Assembly (NCBI GenBank): GCA_022827345.1
Contig: JAJDTB010000068.1
Span: 1-64,000, forward strand
From: Gemmatimonadota bacterium
Lineage (GTDB): Bacteria; Gemmatimonadota; Gemmatimonadetes; Longimicrobiales; Gaopeijiaceae
Length of the DNA: 64,000 nucleotides
Direction: 5' to 3'
Shown: one piece after another, positions 8,238 to 16,244 of the stretch
Layout: each line of letters starts with the position of its first letter
How positions within the stretch are numbered: position 1 is the stretch's first letter
Position numbers and translations under genes: made by a program
Notes under the pieces: generated by a model
Told to the model about the DNA's origin: nothing
What the model saw: the letters and a program-made list of their open reading frames with translations, nothing else
Database searches by the model: none

Positions 8238-8624
8238 CTAAAACAGCGGCTCCACTCCGCCGTCCGTCTCCCGCACCAGCGTCAGGATCGCCGCCTGCGG
8301 CACCACCAGGTACTCCTTGTTCTCGAAGCTGATTTCGACGGACGCCTTGCGGAAGAAAATCGCGAAGTCGCCGACCTGGGCCTGGACGGGCAGGTACCGG
8401 GCCTCGCCCGAGCCGATCTTCCATGGCTCGTCGTTCAGTTCGGCCGGCGCGCCGATGGGGGTTCCGGGGCCCACCGCCAGAACGCGGCCGCCCTGCACGG
8501 ACTGGTTGTCCACGGCCGACGCCGGCAGGTACAGCCCGACCTTGGACCGGCCCTCCCCGCCCTCGGGCTCGATCAGGACGCGGTCGCCGACCACGATCAA
8601 CTGCTTGCCGCTCTCACCGTCCAC
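8238..8624 (-). CDS. GroES-like (Cpn10) co-chaperonin
   Basis: This 128-aa protein has the chaperonin-10 fold. Near the N-terminus are VGDRVLIEPEG and the mobile-loop region with GLYLPASA, and GGRVLAVGPG follows. The C-terminal half has QVGDFAIFFR and ENKEYLVVPQAAILTLV. GroES normally caps the GroEL chamber with about 95 residues; here some 30 extra residues sit after VGPG (about residues 55-85), a region absent from standard GroES. The GTG start has AGGAAG four bases upstream. No groEL is adjacent, so this may be a second, specialised copy. The tripeptide that contacts GroEL (usually IVL) is LYL here. Confidence 0.82.
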   Translation of the reverse strand: MDGESGKQLIVVGDRVLIEPEGGEGRSKVGLYLPASAVDNQSVQGGRVLAVGPGTPIGAPAELNDEPWKIGSGEARYLPVQAQVGDFAIFFRKASVEISFENKEYLVVPQAAILTLVRETDGGVEPLF

Positions 8625-8695
8625 TGTGCTTCCTTTCCAGGGATTGACGCTCCCGGGCGACCCGCGCCCAGCGTGGCCGCGCCGAGTCCGTGGGC

Positions 8696-10078
8696 TCAGG
8701 TCCGCGGACGCTCGTCCTTGATGATCTGGCCGTCCTTCATGACGAAGTCAACCTGCTCCAGTTCGGTGATGTCGTCCAGCGGGTTGCCGTCGACCGCGAT
8801 GATGTCCGCCACCATGCCCGGCTGCAGCGTCCCCACCTCGTCCTCGATGCCGAGCACCTGGGCCGCGTTGTACGTCGCCGTGCGGATCGCGTCCATCGGA
8901 CTCATGCCCAGCCGCACCAGCTGCGCGAACTCGCGCGCCGCCCACTCGTGCGGGAAGATCGTGTCCGAGCCGAAGGCGATCTTCACCCCGGCCTCGATCG
9001 CGCGCCGGACGTTGTCGTCCCGGGTCTCCATCAGGACGCGGCCCTTCGCGATGCTTGCCTCGGGGTAGCCCAGCGCCGGCCCCTCCTCGACCACGTAGTT
9101 GAGCACGTAGATCGTCGGGATCAGCCACGTCCCGCGTGCCTTCATCATCTCGATCGCCTCGTCGTCGATCAGGATCCCGTGCTCGACGCTGTTGACGCCC
9201 GCCGCGACCGCCTGCTTGAGGCCCTCGGTGCCGATCGCGTGCACGGTGATCCGCCGCCCCAGCCGGTGCGTCTCGTCGACCGCGGCCCACATCTCCTCGT
9301 CGATGTAGGCCGTGTGCGTGGGGTCGTCGCCCGCCGACATGACCCCGCCCGTCGCCATCACCTTGATCCAGTCGGCGCCGTACTTGACCTGCTCGCGGAT
9401 CATGGCGCGGATCTCGTCGACGCCGTTCACGATGCGCGTGGGCGTCTGGATGGCCGCGTCCGGCGCCAGCGTGTTGAGGTCGCCGTGTCCGCCGGTCGGC
9501 CCCAGCGCGTGCGGGGCTACGAAGATACGCGGTCCCGGATGCTCCCCCGCCGCGATCGAGCGCTTGACCGACACCATCGCGTAGTGGGTGTCGTAATCGC
9601 CGGGGTTGCGCAGCGTGGTGAATCCCGCGTTCAGCATCTTCTGGGCCGCGTGGAGGCCGTCGAGGGCCCGGTCGGCGCTGGAGCGGTCGAGCTCGCTGAC
9701 CGGGCCGTCGGGCTTGATCAGCAGGTGCGTGTGCAGATCCATCATGCCGGGCAGGCAGGTGCCGCCGCGCATGTCGAGCGCGCGGTCGACGCCGTCGGGG
9801 ACGCCCGTGCCGTCGCGGATTTCGGCGACGCGGCCATCCCGCACGATGACGGTGACGTTCTCCCGCGCCTCGGCCGAGACGCCGTCGATGAGGCGTCCGC
9901 AGCGCAGCGCGGTGGTCTGGGCGGTGAGCGGGGTGGGGGGGAGGAGGGCCGCCGCCATGAGCGCGGCCACCGCGACGCACCGACTTGAGGGCCTCATGCA
10001 GGCGCGCCTGCGTGGACGGCCGGCCACGCGCGGGCGGTTGGCCGCGAGGATCCCATCGTGCTCGTTTCTCATCTCCAT
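8696..10078 (-). CDS. secreted amidohydrolase (imidazolonepropionase/prolidase-like)
   Basis: This metal-dependent amidohydrolase has a TIM-barrel and probably acts in the periplasm on a dipeptide or acyl amino acid. Metal and catalytic positions are visible: HTH in MMDLHTHLL, the Lys in DWIKVMATGG, His in TVHAIG, His in SVEHGI and Asp in FGSDTIFPHE. A hydrophobic signal segment runs VAVAALMAAALLPPTPLTAQ. The ATG at 10078 has AGGAAG eight bases upstream. This leaves about 27 residues before the signal core, so the internal ATG at 9997 (MRPSSRC) is a real alternative despite lacking a ribosome site. It lies 25 bp after the VapC-like toxin gene on the same strand. Confidence 0.86.
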   Translation of the reverse strand: MEMRNEHDGILAANRPRVAGRPRRRACMRPSSRCVAVAALMAAALLPPTPLTAQTTALRCGRLIDGVSAEARENVTVIVRDGRVAEIRDGTGVPDGVDRALDMRGGTCLPGMMDLHTHLLIKPDGPVSELDRSSADRALDGLHAAQKMLNAGFTTLRNPGDYDTHYAMVSVKRSIAAGEHPGPRIFVAPHALGPTGGHGDLNTLAPDAAIQTPTRIVNGVDEIRAMIREQVKYGADWIKVMATGGVMSAGDDPTHTAYIDEEMWAAVDETHRLGRRITVHAIGTEGLKQAVAAGVNSVEHGILIDDEAIEMMKARGTWLIPTIYVLNYVVEEGPALGYPEASIAKGRVLMETRDDNVRRAIEAGVKIAFGSDTIFPHEWAAREFAQLVRLGMSPMDAIRTATYNAAQVLGIEDEVGTLQPGMVADIIAVDGNPLDDITELEQVDFVMKDGQIIKDERPRT

Positions 10079-10103
10079 GGACAACTCTTCCTGGTTGAGT
10101 GCT

Positions 10104-10493
10104 TCAGCGGATGAGGACGACTCTCACGCCTCTGAGCTTGACCTGTGCCCACGCCCGGTCCGCCGTCAGGACGGGAAGGCGCAGCCGCCGCGCCGTCGCC
10201 AGACAGGCCCTGTCGCCGAGCCCAAGCCGGAGGTGGCGGGTGCGGGGACGATAGGCACCGCTGAGGAGTGCGGTCGCGCGATCGAACGGAAGGACATCGA
10301 TGCCCAGGTCGTCGAATACGTCCTTGACCTGGCCGGACCTCCAGTCGCGGGCGCGGAGGTGGGCGGAGACCTCGGCCACGTTCACCGTGGACATGGCCGC
10401 GCCCGCGCGGAGCGCTTCGTGGACCGTATTGCAACCCGGCTCTTCATACAGGGCCGCCAGGATCGCCGACGCGTCCAGAAGGCTGGTGGCCAC
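10104..10493 (-). CDS. PIN-domain toxin, VapC-like
   Basis: This 129-aa PIN-domain protein would be the RNase toxin of a type II toxin-antitoxin pair. The four acidic residues that hold Mg2+ are identifiable: Asp in SLLDASAILA, Glu in VNVAEVSAH, Asp in GLGDRACLA and Asp in LTADRAW. The GTG start abuts the TAG stop of the antitoxin gene with no gap, the tight coupling typical of vapBC pairs. Expected targets are tRNA or rRNA, but the specificity cannot be read from sequence. The secreted amidohydrolase follows at once and may share the transcript. Confidence 0.9.
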   Translation of the reverse strand: MATSLLDASAILAALYEEPGCNTVHEALRAGAAMSTVNVAEVSAHLRARDWRSGQVKDVFDDLGIDVLPFDRATALLSGAYRPRTRHLRLGLGDRACLATARRLRLPVLTADRAWAQVKLRGVRVVLIR

Positions 10494-10760
10494 CTACTCT
10501 CCCTCCGCCTCGTCCCGCCGCTCGGCGATGAACGCGTCAACGGTGCTCGCGCCGTCCGTTCCCTTGCGGCGGGCCAGGCGCTGCAGCCGCTCCAATGCTC
10601 CGTCAATCGTGCGTACCCGCAGGCTGTCGCCGACCATCCCGACCACCACCGTGCCGCGTCCGCGTATCCCCAGTGCCCTGCGGAAGCGCGCGGGAACCAC
10701 GAGCCGGCCCGCCGCGTCGATCACGACGCGTTCCGTATCCGGGTGGTCAACTTTCGACAT
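10494..10760 (-). CDS. AbrB/MazE-type antitoxin, VapB-like
   Basis: This 88-aa protein has an N-terminal SpoVT/AbrB swapped-hairpin DNA-binding domain, visible as VVIDAAGRLVVPARFRRALG, and a basic/acidic helical tail for binding the toxin. The pair order, antitoxin then toxin with touching stop and start codons, is standard. AbrB-type antitoxins usually repress their own promoter. A candidate operator with inverted repeat ATGGCA/TGCCAT lies 20-44 bp upstream at 10781-10804. Confidence 0.9.
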   Translation of the reverse strand: MSKVDHPDTERVVIDAAGRLVVPARFRRALGIRGRGTVVVGMVGDSLRVRTIDGALERLQRLARRKGTDGASTVDAFIAERRDEAEGE

Positions 10761-10780
10761 CGCGGTATTTTCCTCGTTTC

Positions 10781-10804
10781 ATGGCAAATCTGTAGAACTG
10801 CCAT
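10781..10804 (-). promoter_or_regulatory. candidate operator of the AbrB/PIN pair
   Basis: Inverted repeat ATGGCA - 12 nt - TGCCAT in an AT-rich island directly upstream of the antitoxin ATG (10760). Position and symmetry suit autoregulation by an AbrB-type antitoxin; this is an inference from spacing only. Confidence 0.45.
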
Positions 10805-10817
10805 ATTCTATGTTTAT

Positions 10818-10840
10818 TGGTAGATAATTGTAATCTACCA
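10818..10840 (-). terminator. hairpin between DegT gene and toxin-antitoxin pair
   Basis: Perfect 8-bp inverted repeat TGGTAGAT / ATCTACCA with a 7-nt loop, beginning 8 bp after the stop codon of the DegT-type aminotransferase. The position fits a terminator for that gene, but no run of T follows. It could equally be part of the toxin-antitoxin control region. Confidence 0.4.
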
Positions 10841-10847
10841 TTCGCCG

Positions 10848-11966
10848 TCACGCCGGTGCGAGCGTCCGTGCCACATGCCGGATCTGCCCGGCCGTCAATT
10901 CGGGGAAGATCGGGAGCGCGAGAACTTCCTGCGCGGCGCGCTCGCTGTTGGGCAGGTCGCCCGGCCCGTATCCGAGTCCGGCGAAGCACTCCTGCAGGTG
11001 GAGCGGGAGCGGGTAGTAGATCGCGGTGCCGATGTCGGCGGCTTCGAGGCGCAGCCTTGTGCGGTTGCGGTCGGGGAGGCGGACGACGAACTGGTTGAAA
11101 ACGTGACGATCGGTGACCGTGCGCGGCAGGGTGAGGGCGTTTGGATGCCGCGTGGCCAGGTCGCCGAGGTAGCCGCGGTATAGCGATGCGTTGGCGATGC
11201 GCTGGTCAGTCCAACGGTCCAGATGCGGCAGCTTCGCGTGGATGACGGCGGCTTGCAGGGCGTCGAGGCGGAAGTTGCCGCCGACGAAACGGTGGTGGTA
11301 GCGGGTGGTCTCGCCGTGGACGCGCAGGGCGAGCAGCTTGTCGGCTCGCGCGGGATCGTCGGTGACCACGATGCCGCCGTCGCCGTAGCCGCCGAGGTTC
11401 TTGGTGGGGAAGAAGGAGAAGCAGCCGTAGTGGCCGGCCGAGCCGGCGGTTTGGCCGTCGCGGCGGGCGCCGATGGCCTGGGCGGCGTCCTCGATGACGA
11501 CGAGGCCGTGGCGCCGGGCGATCTCCATGATCGGGGCCATGTCGGCCATTTGGCCGAAGAGGTGGACGGGGAGGATCGCACGCGTTCGCGTGGTGATGCG
11601 GTCCTCGATGAGGGCGGGGTCGATGTTGAAGGTCGCCGGGTCGATGTCGACGAAAACCGGAGTGGCGCCGACCCGTGCGATGGCGCCCGCGGTGGCGAAG
11701 AAGGAGAAGGGCGTGGTGACGACCTCGTCGCCCGGCCCGATGTCCTCGGCCATGAGCGCCACGAGCAGTGCGTCGGTGCCCGAGGACACGCCGACGCCGT
11801 GGGCGCTGCCGACGTATGCGGCGACCGCTTCCTCGCACGCTTCCACGACCGGGCCCAGCACGAAGCGCTGGGAGGCGACCACGCGGGCGATCGCCGCGTC
11901 GATCTCGGCCTTGATCGAGGCGTACTGCCCGGTGAGGTCCAGCAGGGGTACTTTCATGGGTGCCAT
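10848..11966 (-). CDS. DegT/DnrJ/EryC1 family aminotransferase
   Basis: This 372-aa PLP-dependent sugar aminotransferase-like protein is of the family that aminates keto-sugar nucleotides for surface polysaccharides or antibiotics. Seen motifs: the N-terminal VPLLDLTGQYASIK, GTDALLVAL, DAAQAIGA and the PLP-lysine region FSFFPTKNLGGYGDGG, where Lys forms the Schiff base. The substrate loop HHRFVGGNFRLDALQAAV is also typical. Length is normal. The first ATG (11966) or the ATG three codons in (MKVPLLDL) could start it; neither has a strong ribosome site. There is no sugar-nucleotide gene nearby, so its pathway is not evident. It is divergent from a permease gene whose start nearly overlaps. Confidence 0.93.
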   Translation of the reverse strand: MAPMKVPLLDLTGQYASIKAEIDAAIARVVASQRFVLGPVVEACEEAVAAYVGSAHGVGVSSGTDALLVALMAEDIGPGDEVVTTPFSFFATAGAIARVGATPVFVDIDPATFNIDPALIEDRITTRTRAILPVHLFGQMADMAPIMEIARRHGLVVIEDAAQAIGARRDGQTAGSAGHYGCFSFFPTKNLGGYGDGGIVVTDDPARADKLLALRVHGETTRYHHRFVGGNFRLDALQAAVIHAKLPHLDRWTDQRIANASLYRGYLGDLATRHPNALTLPRTVTDRHVFNQFVVRLPDRNRTRLRLEAADIGTAIYYPLPLHLQECFAGLGYGPGDLPNSERAAQEVLALPIFPELTAGQIRHVARTLAPA

Positions 11967-11988
11967 AAACTACAAGGCCCGGCCCATC

Positions 11989-13830
11989 ATGCCATTGCAC
12001 CGGATCGCCACAGGGAGCCTGATTGCGCTGGCGGCCATGCTGCTCGCCGCCGCGCTCCTCTACGGTGGGCGCGGCGGTGCTTTCCACATCGTCCGGACGG
12101 AGCCGACCCCCACGGTGGAGGTGGCGGGGCTGGCCGCGCCGGACGTTCCCGCGGCGAGCGCCGAGCGGGCCGATCTCGACCGCCTGGCCGGGACGAGCCT
12201 GACCTTGCTGCTGCTCGCGTCGACAACCGTGCTGGCGGTGCTGCTCGGAGCGATCGCGTCGGAGAATCTGCTCCGGCAGGGTCGCCGGGTGATCGAGGTG
12301 ATGCTGGGGGCGCCGCCGGCGTGGCTGGTTGGCCGCGCGGCGCGGCGGTGGGGTAGGCGGGTGGTGGTGGGGCTGGCGCTGGGAGCGGTGGCGTGCGCGG
12401 CCGCCGCGGTCGTCCTGACCTCGGCGGCGCCACCGGGAACGCTGTTTGCACGGCCCGCGGGCTGGCCGGCTGTCTCGGCGGCGGTTGTCGTCGCCGCGGT
12501 GGTGCTGGCGATCGGGGTGCTTCCGGTGGCGGGGCTCTATCGGCGGGATCGGTCGCTTCACGGGCGGGCGGAGAGCCGGCACAATACGGATCCGCGGCCG
12601 CGCCAGTTCGGGCGGGTGGTGCTGATCACGGTGCAGCTCTGCGTGTCCGTGACGGTCCTGACCGGGTCGGGATTGTTGCTGCTTTCGGATTCGTCCGGAG
12701 TCTCGCGGGCGACGGGTATGGGCGGAGGGGGGTCGGTCGCCGATTTCGCAGTCGTCGGGCTTTTGTCTCCCACCGGCGAAGCGGCCCGCGATCCCGAGCG
12801 GCGAGCGGCCCTGTTCGAAGCTGCGGCGGTCGTGCTGCGCAACGACCCCGGGCTCGCCGCGGAGAGCCTTGGGACTCCGGGTGCATGGATCGGTCGAGGC
12901 CCCGAGGCATTTGCGCTGAACGAGTGCGGCCGGTGCTCCACCGGAGGCCTGCCCCACCCGATTCACGCGGCTCAGGTCATGCAGCACACCGTGATGCCCG
13001 GGTTTTTCGCCGAGCGCGGGCTTGCCTTCGTGGCCGGCGGCGGATTCGCCCCGGGCGGACCGGGACCGGGTCAGGCCGTCATCAACGAGTCGTATGCGCG
13101 CGCCCACTTCCAGGACCCGCCGGTGGTCGGCAGGAGCGTAACGATCGGGGGGCTCGGCGGTCCTTCGCACGTGGTGGTGGGGGTCGTCCGCGACGTTGCG
13201 CGAGGAGGGCTGGGTGCGTCGGGGTCACCGTACTCCGTCTACTACTCCGCCCTTCAGCATCCGCCCGCGCAGATCGAGTTGGTTGCTTCGGTGGAAGCGG
13301 CGGCCGGCCCCGAGTGGGATCTGGAGGACTCGCTCGAAGTGGTACGCGCCGCGCTGGGGTCCCTGCCGGCGGACGAATTGGCGATCGGGAGCTTCAGGGC
13401 GGCGGAGGACGAACTCCGGCGCGTGGTCGGGACGGCCGGATGGATGGGAAGCGGAGGGCGCGCCGCCGGATTGATTGCGGCGGTGGCCGCGCTGGCCGGC
13501 ATGATCGGCACGCTCGGGACGCATGTGCGGGCGCGCCGGAGGGAGATGGGGATCAGGTCGGCCCTCGGGGCGCAACCGCGCGCTCTCTACCGGATGGTGC
13601 TCGGCGAGGCGCTCCGGATCGGCGGGGTCGGGGTGGGGCTGGGACTATGGCTGACGACGCTTGTCGTGGGCGTCATGGGGCCGCCGGGCGTGCGGGTCTT
13701 CAGCGCGCCGCTCTACCTGCTGGTTGCGGTCGTGTTCGTTGTCGCGGCGGTGGGGGCGGCCCGTCCGAGTGCGCGCATCGCAGCTTCGGCCGACCCCAGG
13801 TCGGTGATGGACGGCCAGGTTCCCGGCTAA
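11989..13830 (+). CDS. FtsX-like ABC permease, ADOP-type, no ATPase partner
   Basis: This 613-aa membrane protein ends in a clear FtsX/MacB module. A periplasmic domain (about residues 240-480) with QAVINESYARAHF and VVGVVRDVARGG is followed by HVRARRREMGIRSALGAQ and three helices. The N-terminal half has helices near residues 10, 60, 130 and 165, but its own periplasmic domain is missing. It therefore looks like a shortened version of the 800-residue two-module permeases common in Acidobacteria and Gemmatimonadota. The ATG at 11989 is conservative; ATG 11956 has AGGGG seven bases upstream but overlaps the divergent DegT start. No ABC ATPase gene is adjacent. Confidence 0.8.
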   Translation: MPLHRIATGSLIALAAMLLAAALLYGGRGGAFHIVRTEPTPTVEVAGLAAPDVPAASAERADLDRLAGTSLTLLLLASTTVLAVLLGAIASENLLRQGRRVIEVMLGAPPAWLVGRAARRWGRRVVVGLALGAVACAAAAVVLTSAAPPGTLFARPAGWPAVSAAVVVAAVVLAIGVLPVAGLYRRDRSLHGRAESRHNTDPRPRQFGRVVLITVQLCVSVTVLTGSGLLLLSDSSGVSRATGMGGGGSVADFAVVGLLSPTGEAARDPERRAALFEAAAVVLRNDPGLAAESLGTPGAWIGRGPEAFALNECGRCSTGGLPHPIHAAQVMQHTVMPGFFAERGLAFVAGGGFAPGGPGPGQAVINESYARAHFQDPPVVGRSVTIGGLGGPSHVVVGVVRDVARGGLGASGSPYSVYYSALQHPPAQIELVASVEAAAGPEWDLEDSLEVVRAALGSLPADELAIGSFRAAEDELRRVVGTAGWMGSGGRAAGLIAAVAALAGMIGTLGTHVRARRREMGIRSALGAQPRALYRMVLGEALRIGGVGVGLGLWLTTLVVGVMGPPGVRVFSAPLYLLVAVVFVVAAVGAARPSARIAASADPRSVMDGQVPG

Positions 13831-14393
13831 AACAGTGTCCCCTGGCTGGCCCCGGTCTCCAACTCGAGGAGCCTGCGCTTTTGCCTCAGGCCTCCCCCAT
13901 AGCCTCCCAGGTCGCCGTTGGCCTGCACGACGCGGTGGCACGGCACGACGATCGCAATCCGGTTTGCGCCGTTCGCGCTCCCGACTGCCCGCGACCCGCC
14001 CCGCGATCCGACGCGGCGCGCCAGCTCGGCGTAGCTGATGGTGCCGCCGTAGGGGATGCCGAGCAGTGTGCGCCAGACTCGCTCCTGAAAGTCCGTACCG
14101 GCCAACAGGAGCGGAAGGTCGAAGTCGCGCCGGGTTCCTTCGAAGTACTCGTCGAGCTGCCCCCGCAGGTCGGTGAGCAGGGGGTGGGACCCTGCCTCGG
14201 GAACGCCAACGTGTCGCTCCAGCCGGGCCATCTGGTCCGCGAAGGTCCTTCGGTGAACGAACTCGAGGAGGCAGATCCCGTCGTCGGTGGCGCCCGCGAT
14301 CATCTCCCCCACCGGCGTCTGCAGATTGCGGGTCACCACCGTGCGGTGCGCCGTGATCCCACGCGCATTGACACTCCGGGATTCCGGCGTCAT
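13827..14393 (-). CDS. ogt: methylated-DNA--protein-cysteine methyltransferase
   Basis: This 188-aa suicide DNA repair protein removes alkyl groups from O6-alkylguanine by moving them to its own cysteine. The acceptor site is intact in IVVPCHRVVQANGDLGGYGGG, with the helix-turn-helix region GTISYAELARRVG upstream. Length is that of the Ogt/AGT type without the Ada DNA-binding domain. The ATG overlaps the stop of the AlkA-like glycosylase by 4 bp (ATGA), making a two-gene alkylation-repair operon. The gene end overlaps the convergent permease end by 4 bp. Confidence 0.94.
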   Translation of the reverse strand: MTPESRSVNARGITAHRTVVTRNLQTPVGEMIAGATDDGICLLEFVHRRTFADQMARLERHVGVPEAGSHPLLTDLRGQLDEYFEGTRRDFDLPLLLAGTDFQERVWRTLLGIPYGGTISYAELARRVGSRGGSRAVGSANGANRIAIVVPCHRVVQANGDLGGYGGGLRQKRRLLELETGASQGTLF

Positions 14394-15037
14394 TCCGCCG
14401 GCCCGGCCTCGTCGACGAGCCGGTACAGCACCCAGGTCGCCACCGACCGCAGCGGCCGCCACGGCTCGGCTCGCTCCAGCACGGCCCTTGGCGCGGGGCG
14501 CTCGTCCAGACCGTCGAGGATCCGCGCGCCCTCGCGCACGCCGAGGTCGCCCACCGGCATCACGTCCAGGCGCCCGAGCCGAAACATCAGGAACATCTGC
14601 GCCGTCCACTCCCCGATCCCCCACACCGAGGACAGCATCTCCACGATCTCGGCGTCGTTCATGCGGCCGACCGCGCGCAGCCGCACGGACCCGCTGCGGG
14701 ACTCCGCGGCGAGGTCCTTGATCGCGCGCGTCTTGGCGGCCGAGAGACCCGCGCCCCGGAAGGCCTCGTCGGGCATCTCCAGGCACTCGATGGCCGTCGG
14801 GAAGCGCGGCCCGGGAGTCAGTGCGGCGACCCGTCCGTAGATGGTGCGGGCGGCCGCGCCGGCAAGCTGCTGGAAGGTGATCGAACGCGCGATGGCCTGA
14901 AAGTGCGAACCGCGCGCGAGGGGGCCGGTGGGGAAGCCGGGATAGGGGGTAACGCGGGCCATGGCGGCACCCAGCACGGGGTCGCGCTCGGCCAGCGCGT
15001 CGAGTTGGGGCCGGGTCGGAAGGACGCGCTTCGGCAT
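14390..15037 (-). CDS. DNA-3-methyladenine glycosylase, AlkA-like HhH-GPD
   Basis: This 215-aa base-excision enzyme removes alkylated purines. The helix-hairpin-helix and Gly/Pro-Asp loop is seen as SSVWGIGEWTAQMFLMF followed by DVMPVGDLGVREG, where the Asp of VGD is the expected catalytic residue. It lacks the N-terminal domain of E. coli AlkA and resembles the shorter type. MPKRVLPTRPQLD was taken as the start. It is translationally coupled to ogt downstream and lies 13 bp after fabV on the same strand. Confidence 0.9.
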   Translation of the reverse strand: MPKRVLPTRPQLDALAERDPVLGAAMARVTPYPGFPTGPLARGSHFQAIARSITFQQLAGAAARTIYGRVAALTPGPRFPTAIECLEMPDEAFRGAGLSAAKTRAIKDLAAESRSGSVRLRAVGRMNDAEIVEMLSSVWGIGEWTAQMFLMFRLGRLDVMPVGDLGVREGARILDGLDERPAPRAVLERAEPWRPLRSVATWVLYRLVDEAGPAE

Positions 15038-15050
15038 GTTGCGCGGCCGC

Positions 15051-16244
15051 TCAGGCCCCGACGAGCGACGGGATTTCGACCATCGGATCGACATCGGCGC
15101 CGTAGTCGACGCCCGGCACCTCGAAGCCGAACAGGCGCAGGAACGCGGTGCGGTAGCCGTCGAAGTCGGTGTCGGCACGGAGCGTTTCCGTCGAGATCGA
15201 CTCCCACGCGCGCAGCACGGCGGCCTGCGTGTCCGGCTTCATCTCGAGATCGTCGAGACGGAGGAAGCCGTGCGGGTCGGTCACGACTCCATCCGCACCG
15301 TACACCTTATGGGCGTAGAGGCGCGCGGCCTGCTCCATCGGGCCCTCGTGGTCGCCCTTCTCCTTCATGATCCTGAACAGGATGGACATGTAGAGGGGGA
15401 CGACCGGGATCGCCGCGCTCGCCTGCGTGACCACCGCCTTCATCACCGCGATGTGCGCGCCGCCGCCCGTGCGGGACAGCGCGGCGTCGAGATCGCGGGC
15501 GGTGCGGTGCAGGTCCGCCTTGGCCCGGCCGATGGCCCCGTCGCGGTAGATCGGCCAGGTGAGCTCGGGACCGATGTAGCTGTAGGCGAAGGTGCGGCAG
15601 TCGGGCGCGAGGACGCCGCCGTCGCGGAGCGCGTTCATCCAGCGGCGCCAGTCGTCCCCGCCCATGACGGCGACGGTTGCGTCGACCTCCTCGGGGGTCG
15701 CGGGGGGCAGCTCAACGTCGGTCACTTCGGCGCGGTCGGTATTCAGCGTCTTCGAGCGGTAGGGCGCACCGATCGGTTTGAGGACGGAGGTGAAGGTCTG
15801 TCCGGTGTCGGGGTCGGTTCGCCTGGGGGCGGCCAGCGAGTTGACCACGCAGTCTACCGGTGGAAAATCGCGCAGCGCGGCGACGACCGCTTCCTTGGCC
15901 TCGTTGGAGAAGGCGTCGCCGTTGTAGCAGGCCGACTGGAGGCCGCGCTCGGCGGCGGCGGCTTCGAAGGCGGCGGTGTTGTACCAGCCCGCCGTGCCCG
16001 CTTTCCTGGGCCGGGGCGGCCGGTCGAAGAAGACGCCGAAGCTGGCCGCGCCTCCGCCGAATGCCAGTGCGATGCGCGATCCCAGCCCGTAGCTGGTGGA
16101 AGATCCAAGCACCAGAACGGAGCGGGGAGGATTGGCCACCGGGTTGGCCCCGGCGTGGGCGATCTGCGCCTCGACGTTGCGCGCGCAGCCGGTGGGGTGT
16201 GTGGTGACGCAGACGAAGCCGCGCACTCGGGGGCGAATGATCAT
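15051..16244 (-). CDS. fabV: trans-2-enoyl-ACP/CoA reductase (FabV type)
   Basis: This 397-aa NADH-dependent reductase completes the fatty-acid elongation cycle; FabV replaces FabI in some bacteria and is naturally triclosan-tolerant. The N-terminus MIIRPRVRGFVCVTTHPTGC is characteristic, followed by the cofactor loop VLVLGSSTSYGLGSRIA. The family's Tyr-x8-Lys catalytic pair is visible as Y-RDGAIGRA-K, next to TFAYSYIGPELTWPIY. Length is that of the family. The start overlaps the stop of the NhaC-type antiporter by 4 bp (ATGA). Confidence 0.96.
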   Translation of the reverse strand: MIIRPRVRGFVCVTTHPTGCARNVEAQIAHAGANPVANPPRSVLVLGSSTSYGLGSRIALAFGGGAASFGVFFDRPPRPRKAGTAGWYNTAAFEAAAAERGLQSACYNGDAFSNEAKEAVVAALRDFPPVDCVVNSLAAPRRTDPDTGQTFTSVLKPIGAPYRSKTLNTDRAEVTDVELPPATPEEVDATVAVMGGDDWRRWMNALRDGGVLAPDCRTFAYSYIGPELTWPIYRDGAIGRAKADLHRTARDLDAALSRTGGGAHIAVMKAVVTQASAAIPVVPLYMSILFRIMKEKGDHEGPMEQAARLYAHKVYGADGVVTDPHGFLRLDDLEMKPDTQAAVLRAWESISTETLRADTDFDGYRTAFLRLFGFEVPGVDYGADVDPMVEIPSLVGA

